Shown piece after piece: positions 23,701 to 35,700 of a stretch of 64,000 bases of DNA. Both the position numbers and the translations under genes were made by a program. The stretch's first letter is position 1. The number at the start of each line of letters is the position of its first letter. The notes beneath the pieces were generated by a model. It did no database searches and was not told the DNA's origin. It saw nothing but the letters and a program-made list of their open reading frames with translations. The stretch is taken from NCBI GenBank assembly GCA_022747635.1, contig JAKTNV010000004.1, positions 25,363,179-25,427,178 on the forward strand. Reading direction: 5' to 3'. This DNA comes from Hetaerina americana (lineage: Eukaryota > Arthropoda > Insecta > Odonata > Calopterygidae).

Positions 23701-26700
23701 TGCATGGCTTCTACATAAAAATGACCCAGAAAAAAATAAATCCCCTGCAGAACTATATGGGGAGAGATTTTCTTGTTGCAAAAAAAGTTACCTCATTACC
23801 CTATTAAAGCTTACCTTTAGCATATTTAGTTAGTTGCTGTACTATGGTATTAAAAGGCAATTCAATTGTCAGAATAAATTATGAAGGAATGAAGAGATTG
23901 AAAGCTACCTAGCAGGAAATGTTTGAGAACATGTACAAACCATAATATTTTTCTCAACATGATGCAAGCTTCTGTAAATGAATCTCTTTATTCTTATTTT
24001 ATTGCCAATATACCATGTGGCTGATATGAAATTCAATGTAGATTATGGTTTGCAAGCCTATTGCAGCCGAACCTCGCTAAATGAAAAACTTGCATAGCAA
24101 GTAATTTTCATTATGAGCAAAATTTTTGGTCCCGAAAATGACTCGCTTAACGAGTGACTCTTTGCTTTAAGAGTGACGAAGAGAGAAATTCTCATAATGA
24201 TTGCATACCTGCCACTTAAGTTTGTGTTTAACACTCGTACTGCTAACCTTATTGTCTAGTGAACACACAATTTTCTAAACTTTTGTTCAGGCTTATTATT
24301 AGTGATTCTTTGATGCAAACTTCAATACCATTTTGTGCATAATTTTTGAAATGACCCTAAAGAAAAACCTGTAAGAAGAAAACCACAAAAGAATAAAAAT
24401 AGCAGTAAAAATTTAAAGTAAAGTCATTGGAAATCGTGAACAGGGTGTGAGCATTGCTGAATTAGTATGCACATCAACAATCAGTCGACTTCAATCATTT
24501 GCAATTTCTTCAAGAAGAATATAATTAAGGAGATAGATAATCAAGGAGTGACAAAAATATCCATGCAATGGGCATTTATTCTCACATGTTAAAAAGGTTG
24601 CTCTTCATATGGAGAGAGGAAAAGAATTATAATGCGGCACTATTAACTAGGACCTCATACATGAAAAGGGGAAAGCCAATTTTGCCAACCTTGTTAGAGG
24701 ATTTCAAGATCATCGATGGCCAAACAAGAATTTAAGGGGAGCCATGCATGGCTCAAGAAGTTTAAAAGAAGAACCTATATCCATAGTATTGTGAGGCAAG
24801 GTGAAGTTCTGAGTCAAAGGCAGCAGAGGATTACATCGGTGACATCAAGAAAATCATAGATTCTGATGATTACGTGCTGGAAAAGGTATTTAAATGTGAC
24901 AAGAAGGTCCTTTTTGGAAGATGATGTCAAAGCAATGCTATATTTTTACAAGTAATAGTAGAAGAGAATGCATTGTCCGGCGACAAGCCGATGAAAGGCT
25001 GTTTCATGCTGCTATTTTGTGCACTTGCAGTCGGCAAATTGGAAATGAAACCATTGCTTGTTTACCATGCTGAAAGTCCATGTGCCTTCAAGAAGTGTTA
25101 TGTCCAGAATAGTTGGCTAAATGTGATATAGAGATCAAGGGAAACTGTTACATCATACCATGCATATGAGGCATTGGGATAAGGAAGGGGTCAGAAATTT
25201 TTTTCACGATAATTCCGAGTCCCATTCTTGCTAAATTTTGAAGCCATGATCCTAAACAATGTATGTATAGTTTTCTTTGAATAAACCTCTGTCATAATTT
25301 TTTTTCAGCATTGAGCACATTTTTGTATTTTACATTAATTTATGTGCAAAAAGTTGTTTCTTTAAATGGGTGTTTTGCTTAACAAAAAAGATTGCGGAGC
25401 AAATTATGCTCATTGTATGAGGATCTACTGTAGTCTTCAGCATTCTTGCAGTTGCACTTACTCTCTCTGTTTTGTTACTTCCCAGGGGCCCCTATTGGGT
25501 GTTCAGAGAGTAATTTATTTCAACCTCACATAATTTCCTCAAAATTACACTGCTAAGCACTTAATCCATAGTAAATATTTTTCAGAATCTACGAAATAAA
25601 TTTAGTTCAGGGTTGGATGAGATTCCTAGCCCAGTTTTTAAACGCTCATTTCATCTGATCAGGACACCTCTATTACATATTATAAATGAATCCCTGCTGC
25701 AAGGAATATTCCCACCTCCTTTGAAAGTTGCAAAAGTTATCCCGCTCTATAAAAAGAAAAGTAGCCCCCACGAAATGAATTCTTATCGCCCAATATCTCT
25801 CCTAAATCAGTTTAGCAAAATATTTGAGAAAGTGTTTCTCAATCGCCTCATCCCATATGTTGAATCTGAGAAGATTCTGTCAAAATTTCAGCATGGTTTT
25901 TGGCAGAATAGGTCCACCAAATCTGCTACTTATCAGGCAATAGATAATATATTGACAGCTCTTGAATGCAAGTTAGAATCTGTAGGAATGTTCTTCGATT
26001 TTTCTGACGCATTTGGCTCAGTAAATCAGAATTTACTATTGCAAAAAATGCATAAATATGGCATTAGGGGCCAATGCACATGACTGGTTAGTCTCATATC
26101 TTCAGGGCCGTCAGCAGCACGTGGTTTTGCTCAATGATGGAAAAAAATTCATCTCTCCTGGTAAAGTTGTATGCCAAGGTGTCCCACAGGGTTCAGTTCT
26201 GGGTCCTATCCTGTTTCTCCTCTACATTAATGACCTACCTGAGAATATAAGAACCAACAAAAGGGATGATCCACTCTTATTTGCAGACGATACCAGTATC
26301 ATACTCACTGCCTCTACAGTCCAAAGTTTAACAAACAATGCTAAACAAACCGTTCAACATCTGAACTCATGGTGTAGCAGGAATCAGCTGAATTTAAATG
26401 TGGAAAAGTCCCAACTACTTTACTTTGCAAATAAAAACAAAAACATGGCCACTTTGGCAATTGAATCAAGTGGAAAACTAATTCCTCAAGTGCCCCATGC
26501 AAAATTCCTAGGAATAGTTCTAGACAGGTGGTTGTCCTGGTGGGAGCATATATGTCACGTGGGCAAAAAACTGAATACCATTTGCTTCCTTATTAGAAGC
26601 ATCAGGTTTACCATAACAATGGATGTCCTCATGTCAATATATTATGCAAATATCTACTCCTGTATAGTATATAGTAACCTTTTCTGGGGTTCTTCTCCGC

Positions 26701-29700
26701 TTGCAGACACAATATTTAAAATTCAAAAGCGAGCTGTACGGCTAATTGTCAAAGCAGAGCATAATGCTCCTTGTCATCCATTATTCCATAAATTGAACAT
26801 TCTACCTTTGCCATGTATTTATATCTATGTATTACTGGTGTACACCTTTGTAAACCTTTCAATGTATGACACAAATTGTGGTTTCACCACTATGGGACCA
26901 GGTCTAAAAATGATCTGCATGGAACTTATGTAAGAACTAGAACCCCTAGGCCCCTAAATCTATGGGTCTCCTTATGTGTAATAAGCTAAATGAGGACCTG
27001 AAATCCAGCACGAACATTTGTCTATTTAAAAGGAAATTGAGAGCTTTTCTTCAAAGGAATTTGTTCTATTCTATTAGGAATTTCATGGAACATGAAACTT
27101 AGAATAGGTATATGTATTACATTGTGTATTATTATATATATTGACGTGTCCTATACTATGTGTACAATTTTTTGTATGATACAGTCTCTGGCCAAATAAA
27201 AATTATTATTATTATTATTATTATTACTATCTGATTGAAATAATGTTTACTGAATGCCTTATTAAAACCCTTTGCTACTAAGTACTATTTGCTGTCATGA
27301 ATTGTCAATGTAATGGTAAACCATTTATATTGTCCTTTTGATTGGAAATTGCTCTGAATTAGGTTAATCATAATGTACCACATTATGCATTCTCTTATAT
27401 TTACAAATGATGTTAAATGTCAATTATTTCTACAGGCGAGGATGAGGTAGCCAGAATCATGGCAAAGAAAGTGAGAGTCCTTTGCTGGGTTATGACCGCA
27501 CCAAAAAACCATGAGAAGAAGGCTCGTCATGTAAAGGCCACTTGGGGAAAACGCTGCAACATTCTGCTATTCATGAGCACAGCAAATGGCAAGTGTGACA
27601 CTCTTACGAATAATTTATCATGTTTCCTTTTCTCTCGGAGGATTGAATCCTAGATTCAGTGTAAAAAATTAAAATTGAATGGTTATCTTTTACGTAAATT
27701 CAATACAGATTGAGTATGCATTTAGAACATGAGGAGGAGCAAGTATTTGCATACTGAGCTGGAATTTCTCCTTTGCCACCATATGCAGGAAGACATAATA
27801 GTATATTGAAATGTAATGAAATAATTGACTTTGTAATTCCACACACTTTATTTAAAAACACACGACCCAGGTTTCGACGTTGAACGTCATCATCAGGTCA
27901 TCATCAACGTCGAAACCTGGGTCGTGTGTTTTTAAATAAAGTGTGTGGAATTACAAAGTCAATTATTTCATTACATTTCAATATGTTATGCAAATTCCAC
28001 AAAGTTACGCCTGAGACAACATAATAGTATGGTGAGGTAATGGTGCAAGTGGGCGAAGTCTGAGAGATAGTTCAAGCTGAGACTTTTTGGAATTACATTT
28101 TCAAGTGCTTCCTTGTACTTTTCTCCTTTGTTTTCCTTTCCCTCCAAGCCGTCTCCTGAAAGAGTGGTGGAGCAGTATAGGTGTGATTCTGCTATCCACA
28201 TTGGTGTTGCTAAATGTTCTCTCTTTATTTTCATGGGAACCTGTGTGTGGCACATTAGGTCAGTCGGTAGACCTTTTCCGGCGGAGAGAGGAAGAAGGGG
28301 GGGGGGGAAGAGTCAAGTATAATGGAGTAATCCCTTTGGGGGGGTAGTTTGAGGTATGCCTCAAATGTCTGTATGTAAAGAAACCACCTATGTAATTGGA
28401 ACTTAAACTGCAGTCTAATGAGAGATGAGGCTTACTAAAAACAAACCTTTTCTGACAGTATCAGCATCATCTCTGGGATTTTCTAAGGAATTATTGATCG
28501 ACCCATGTAACTTAGTGTCCACGTGCAAGCATTTAATTCTCTTACTTTTTTGCTCTGACCAATGAATTAGGTAGATAAAAGAGATGTCAAGTTCACCAAC
28601 TATTGAAACGTACCACACTATGGCAGGCTGATGGTGAAGGTAGAGTTTGTGGTTGGAAGAAGGTAAAGGTTATTATGGCATATCTGGTATTTTAATTAGC
28701 ATTCACCGAGTGCTATCACCAGAAAAACTACAAGATGAATGTGGTGCGCATATTCCAGGGATTATGATAAACAATGCTAACAACATCTCATGCTAGTAGT
28801 AGTCATGTTTTGGTTTTTGGGCTCTCCAAAGGCTAAAATCATATCACAGTAAATGCTCATTCTGCAAAAATGTGAATCACTTCAACAGTACTTCCATATC
28901 TGAGATGAAATCCAAAATGATTAATAGTTTGTGCTGAACTACTTATAAGCATTGAAATTCTAATTAAATATAATTGAATAAGCTAATATAACAGTGATGA
29001 AGAAATTAGCATTAATTAATTGGTTAATACTTGTATTATACATTGTTATTAGCTGTAGTCTTCCGGCTTAGGCTAGATTTTTGACCCTGACAATACAAAC
29101 TACAATACTTATCCGTCTCTGTATCTAAAATGGCCTCCTTATCGGGGTCAAATGCCTCACTTAGGAAAGATGTTGTGGAGACTACCCTTTATCTGGATCC
29201 CACCCATTGATCCATCTGGCATAGGTGACACTGCTAGAAGCTATTAGTATTTCTCCCACTAGCACAGCTTTTTGATGGGTCATAGGAGCATGCAAACACT
29301 GGCACCATTTCAAGCTTGTAGTCCATGACAAGGAAATGAATTGGGTATTTGTTTAATTTTTAGTGTTAACTGATACTTTTGTTTTCTTTCATCGGTGATA
29401 TTTTGTTTAGGTGATAAATTTGTTTGCAAAATCATTGCAATCATGGTACAATGCACTGCAGTCATAATTTGTGGACTGAGGAAAATGAATTTATCAAAAT
29501 AGAAAAGAATAATATTAATTTGTACAGATATGGTATACATACACTACCTGGGAGAGTGGTGAAAGGAAATATGAAAGTGCTTGCATATTGTTGGCTCAAA
29601 AACGGTTCCCTTCTGTAAATGATTATGAAAGAGAATCTTATAAGAGCTCAAGGAGCAGAATAATTCAAGTGGCTTTCTTCAATTCTGACTAGTTGCTAAG

Positions 29701-32700
29701 AAAAAGAAAACTGAAAAAAGTAGTTTTAATATTTATATGCTCTGCAAACATTAGTTACATTTATTTTGTGGGGTTATTCCTGTGGACAGGAGTCCATGAT
29801 TACTAATTCATGTCCATAGATAGCCACTCAATTGCATATTTTATATGTGTAAATGTAGAGTTTTGTCCAATCCCTCTCCCTAATGCTGCCCATCCTGACT
29901 CTCCACTCCCATCTGAGCAGTCTGAGATATTTACTGGCTACGGATAAGTAGTCTATCCTCCAAGCCACTCCTAATATATGGATTACGTTAATTAATGCTT
30001 CCCAGTTTACTACATCAAATGCCTTCTCAAATCTGCAAAACATGTACTTATACGAGGGTCATCCGGAAAGTAGTACCCGTTCGTGCCGCATGAAGTGCTG
30101 ACGACGCGAGTAGCCGCTGGACGAGGTCAGATAGCTTCAGTGGCTTGTCTGCCTTCTCTGAGCCAAGTTGCGTGACGCTAGCATTGCCTGTGTTGTTTCT
30201 GTGATTGTTTACAATGTTTAAAAAAATTGAGAACGCCGCCAGTTGTGAAGTGAGGGCAGTGATTAAATTCCTCAATGCAAGAAACGTTCGCCCATGTGAT
30301 ATTCATCGCCAATTAAAGGAGGTGTATGGAGACAATGTAATGGACGAGTCGTCTGTTCGGCGGTGGTGTCGCAACTTCAACATGGGGAGGGGGAACACAC
30401 ACGACGATGAGCGTTCGGGGAGACCGTCTGTCATTACAGACCAACTGGCGAGCTCAGTTGACGAATTCGTGAGGAACGATCGGCGCGTCACAATTGATGA
30501 CATCTGTGAACATTTTCCCAATGTTTCTCGAACAATTGTTCATGAAATTGTTAAACACCATCTGCATTATGCAAAAATTTGTGCAAGATGGGTCCCTCGC
30601 GTATCTCAATGAGCTGGCGGCGAAGGACTATGCAGCAGGAATACAGAAACTTGTCACACGTTATGACAAATGCCTTAATTTGCTTGGAGATTATGTTGAG
30701 AAGTAGTTTAAAGTATCCTCTTTCAAATAAAATTTTTTATGTTTGTTAATATTTACTTTTGTGTCTTTATTTCACGAACGGGTACTACTTTCCGGATGAC
30801 CCTCGTATATCCTGAATCTATTCTTCGTATTTTCCTTATATTAGTGATCTTATTACTGTTACGGTTTTACTCATGCATTTCTACTTTCTTAACCCTAACT
30901 GATCATCCCATATATAATCATTGCCCTCCCATCCATTCTCTAATTGATGATCCTGAGTACCACTTAAGCTTCATGCACAGTCAAACTTATTGTTCTATAA
31001 TCCTCGCATATGGCTTACATTCCCTTTTTTGGTATGAGAACTAACACATCTGACAAAATCTTCCGACTAGATGCCTCCCTCATAGATGCTATGAATTTAC
31101 CTGTAAAAAGTTTTCCTACCATTTACTAAACCTTCAACTAGTTCAGTGGGAGTGTTATATATCCTTACAAGCTTCTTTATTTTTAGTTTCCCTCATATGT
31201 TTTCTATCTCGCATACGAGAATGTGTGTGTAAGCAATCCCCATCTACTTCATTTTCTCTGTTTGAGCATGCTGGTGTATAAATATACTAGGCATTCCACT
31301 TCCCGAATGTGGAATTTTAAGAATATTTTGTGGACCCCTGTTTTGAGCCTGGTTATTTTGAAGTACAAGTTTTCTTTTTTCTGATTTGGTAAAGAACAAG
31401 GTTTTTCTGTATTTTATTCATGTTTTTGTTATTTTTTTAGCACCTACTGGTGTAGTATTTTGAAATAACCTTCTCACTTCTTGCTTCATCTATTTCATGG
31501 TTAGACTCTTCATTGCCATCTATAAAGTTGCCAGTGGAGGAGGGTCGAGACTATCTGTGGGCAAAAACAAGGGAAGCATTCAAGTATGTGTATGAGCACC
31601 ATTTAAATGATGCTGATTGGTTCATGAAGGCTGATGATGACACGTGAGTTTCTTTTCATATTAATTCTTAAAATAAATTAGGGTTTCTGAGTGTCAAAAA
31701 TTCATTGGCAGTGTTCCAATCGTTTATAAAACAATCTTAAAAGTAAAAGGTGATTCTATTCTGTCAGTTTGTCTTTGGAGGTTATAATACCATAATGAAT
31801 TCAGGCATATAGGTTCTATATTTTGGCAAAAGCCACTTCATGGAAGATTTTCATAAAGATAAGTGTTTTCACAATGTAATTATTTCCAGATTTCCTGCTG
31901 TGTATGAGGGTATTTTTAAAATAGTCAATATTTTGTTCTTCCTACTGCATTTGTCGTCCAGAGCTGAATAAAGAGTTCATTTTATTTGTCACCTTAATGT
32001 TTGTTTCACTGAATGTTTATTGACTGTTTTTGGCCTAAGATAAATATCTTTAAATATCAAGCAGTCAATTATTACATGTAGGTGGTTGGGTTTTATTTCT
32101 ACAATTAGCTTAGATATTAACTATTAAAACCATAAACACAGTAATCAACCTCTAGGTCGATTCGTTAGGTGATGTTAGAGTTAACTCAGTCTAAGCCCAA
32201 AGGCATGTGAAATTCTTACATCAGTGTATGGGGGCCAGTGCCTATCCCTGTGCCGGTTATGGTTTCTCAGGAAGATCTGGTACCTGAAAAATCACACAGC
32301 TAGTGTGGAGTGGAGCTAGTGGAGCTGTGGTTGTCCAGAGAGGCTTGCCTGGGAATTGAACTTGCACCCTCTGGTCAGTCGTCCAACGCTCTACCCCTGG
32401 ACTACCTTGACCCATATATTAACTATTTTTCCAATTAAATTTTGATGGTTGTAATGTTTGATGTGTGTTGTTGTTTGATGTTGCCTATCTTGATTGCTTT
32501 ATAATTCAGACGCTGATATCATTGCCCAATTTTCGCCAAAAATTTACTCTCATTGAAGAGAATCTTTCACCATGTGTCAGACATAATATAACCTGCAGTG
32601 GCTGAAGTCATTCACTGCCTTTGAAAGTATGCTCAATACACTGCAGGAAGTCCTGAAAAAGTTATATAGCAAATGCTGCTTCATGTTGGTTTTGCACATT

Positions 32701-35700
32701 GCCATAAGATAATCAAATCTAACTACCCCAGAGAGTTTCTTCTAGGATTGTCAGGCTGAGCTCTCTAGGATAGCCAGGCTGACATGGTGGAAAATATGTG
32801 CATTTGAGCATTACATGTTGATTAAGTTCCATGAATTCCAATTTATTCAGATATTGAATCACTCATTACATAAAGTAATATCTATGGTTGCATTAAGTAT
32901 GCCTAGATATTACTGATTTACTTCACATGCAAATCATAGGAAAATATACTGTACCTAGAAAATTACTCATTGTGTGGCTTACTTTCTGTACAGGATTCCA
33001 TTGTATTTCCTCTAGTTGAAGGTATACAGTATCTAATTCTTCATCCCTCTGACTACCAGTCTGTTTATGCTCATGGATTTCATCAAGTTCAATTGGATAT
33101 TTTTTATGTTTATCTTTTATGTCTTGTATTGTGTTGTTGGCCACCAACACAGCCTAGTGATTGAGTGCAGAAGTTTTCGGGATTCATAATTCTATTGCTG
33201 CCATCCAAAATAATTTCTTGGGATAAAGTGAGCTAAGTGGCTTTCATCATCATTCTCATTAATGTTTTTATTCAATATGAAAACCATCTTAAATGTTCAC
33301 CACATGTTTTGCTGCTGCCTCACTGAGGTGGCTTTTATCTACTACGTTCTTCGCTTCATTCTATCCCTAATGGGTGGCTTCGGGAAACTTTAATTACTGT
33401 TTTCGTAAGCAAAGCTTTAAAAGTGTCTTGAGTGTACAAAGCCATATATTATGCAAAGGTTGTTTATGATGAGAGAGTAAACTGTGGTTTTACATAATGC
33501 TCAATGTCATTTGATAAAATAATTCAATGCCACAGTTATAGTAAATGAGGGAAGACTAACTTTGCAGATTTCACTAGAAGTTTTATTTTGCATGAAAATG
33601 GTTTAGTTTCCTTGTACCTGATGATGTAACCTTGCAAATCAAATTATAGATACTTGCCATTATGTGCATTGCTGAGGAAAGAGCTCATTTCCCTCTCAGT
33701 ATCCCACTATTATCTGATTGTGACAATAAAAGTGCAATGTGTCATGTATAGTATGCTTCCATGTATATGATGAATCATTTGTGTGAGATATGATGAAGTA
33801 GGAGAGACAAAGGATGGTATGAGAGGGGGTATTTCTCTCTCCTTATTTCAACATTGTTGGCCACAAGCATAATTGATTATATCCCATTAGGCATAACAAT
33901 GATTTTCTAATCTGATATATCATGTTATTACTTAATGATAGAACTATCATAAAGTCTTTTTGTTATAAAAGGTTTAAATTGTTACTTTTGAATTTGACTT
34001 CTTGCCTAATTCGTGAAGGAAAAATATTTATTATAAAAATTGAAGGGTTAGTAATTGAGGAGGCATGTGATACATTAAAAAAATTGATATACGTAGAATG
34101 GCAGTATGCCCAGAAATACCATCACTAAAATTGTAAGTTTTTATTAAAAACAATTGAAATTACGTTTCCTTAACAGAAAGGAATATGCTTGATTTATTAT
34201 CGGTACATCATACCAAAGAAGTTGGGCTTCAGTATTTTTGGCGATTGCTTTATTAGATAATTACTTCTACTAGACTATTATTTGTAGAGTACACCTTTTT
34301 TGTGAGTTAAAATCCAATTTATTCAGTTGGTATGTAAATAATGGTAGTTAAGGTTTTGCCTCTATTATATTAAGTATAATCAAGCTGAATTTTATGAGTG
34401 TGATCAATTCAGTATGTCTTCTGTAAAAAGGTATTTATCTGGATTTTTCAAAAGAAGTTAAGATTTTTGGAAAAATGCCTCCAAGGTGACCATAATTTGT
34501 GTAATCTGAAAGTAGGGAATGTTTTTTTAAGATAACCTGGAAAATCAGAAAAAATCAGGAATTTTGAAAATTTACCTCGTTAACTACCCTTTTATTATCT
34601 TTCTGAAATAATTCCTAGACAGCGTGAGTAGCAACCCTCACGCCCACAATTTTATTATTGTTGAAAACGTTTATAATTTTTGGTGATGTATTTGTTAAAG
34701 GAAAGTTGCATGTACCAAGTTAAATTTTGCTGTGATGCATTTATTCAACATATACATGATCATGTAGTTCATGAATCTAGTTTTGACAGAATTTTCACTT
34801 ATTTTAGGTATGTGGTGGTTGAGAATCTCAGGTACATGTTATCCCCATACCAACCCTCTGATCCCATCTACTTTGGATGTAGATTTAAGCCGTATGTGAA
34901 GCAGGGATACATGAGTGGAGGAGCAGGTAAATATGTCACAATTAAACTTGTTGCCTGTAATTTAATTATCATCATAAAATATTCTACCAACAAGAGCATT
35001 TTGCTCACATTTGGTTGCTTATTATTTTGTACTCTCTTCTATTAAAAAAGATTCTTTTATTTTGTTTTATAGACCATAGTCACTTTCCATTTACTCTTGT
35101 TATTCTGATATTAAAACCTGTATTTTATCAGCCATTGGTGGATGATGCATAAAAAAATTGTAATTTATAATAGTATTTATATATAGTACTCACTTTCAAA
35201 ATTCACTTTTTCACCAAGCATTCTTTTTAACTTGTATGAACTCATAATTTCATTTTAATTTTGCTTGATGAAAACTGTCAGCCTTTCCTTTAGGTGAAAA
35301 TCTAATTAATAATTATGCTATAGGGTGATTTCACAACACGGTTGTTTTGCTTTGTGCCTCCCTTACTCCAATATTTTCACATCTAAGTATTTCATGATAT
35401 TTTTGATGCCATAAAGTTGAATGTTTTAATCTTACAATGGTTGGACGTTTATAGTTGTTAATCTCACCCTTGTGGTATTTCCGTAATAATGTTTTAGTAT
35501 TTGCCAAATTTGACTGACTTGAAAAAATATTAATTTCAGGATATGTTCTCAGCCGCGAAGCTGTCAGACTCTTTATTGAAAAAGGTTACAATAATTCAGA
35601 TTTATGCAGGGCTGATCATGGTGGCGCTGAAGATGTTGAAATAGGTTAGTATGTTGTCTATGTACATTCCTTGGTTATTCATAGTCTATCCTTTTGAGTT

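Larger units (their letters stand above)
29820..31140 (-). mobile_element. LINE C relic split by a mariner insertion
   Basis: On the minus strand, [12 protein letters not shown] and RIINERMDGRA-like pieces (about 31010-30900) lead to RIDSGY at 30820. After the inserted element at 30053-30805, the frame resumes with [18 protein letters not shown]...LGVAWR (30043-29930). The RT is therefore co-linear across the insertion. Relic quality is similar to the other LINE C copies. Confidence 0.65.

Noticed and set aside
27589..27653. Read-through of exon 3 as the true C-terminus of a short protein
   Set aside because: The downstream exons complete a canonical galactosyltransferase in frame. Read-through is at most an alternative transcript.
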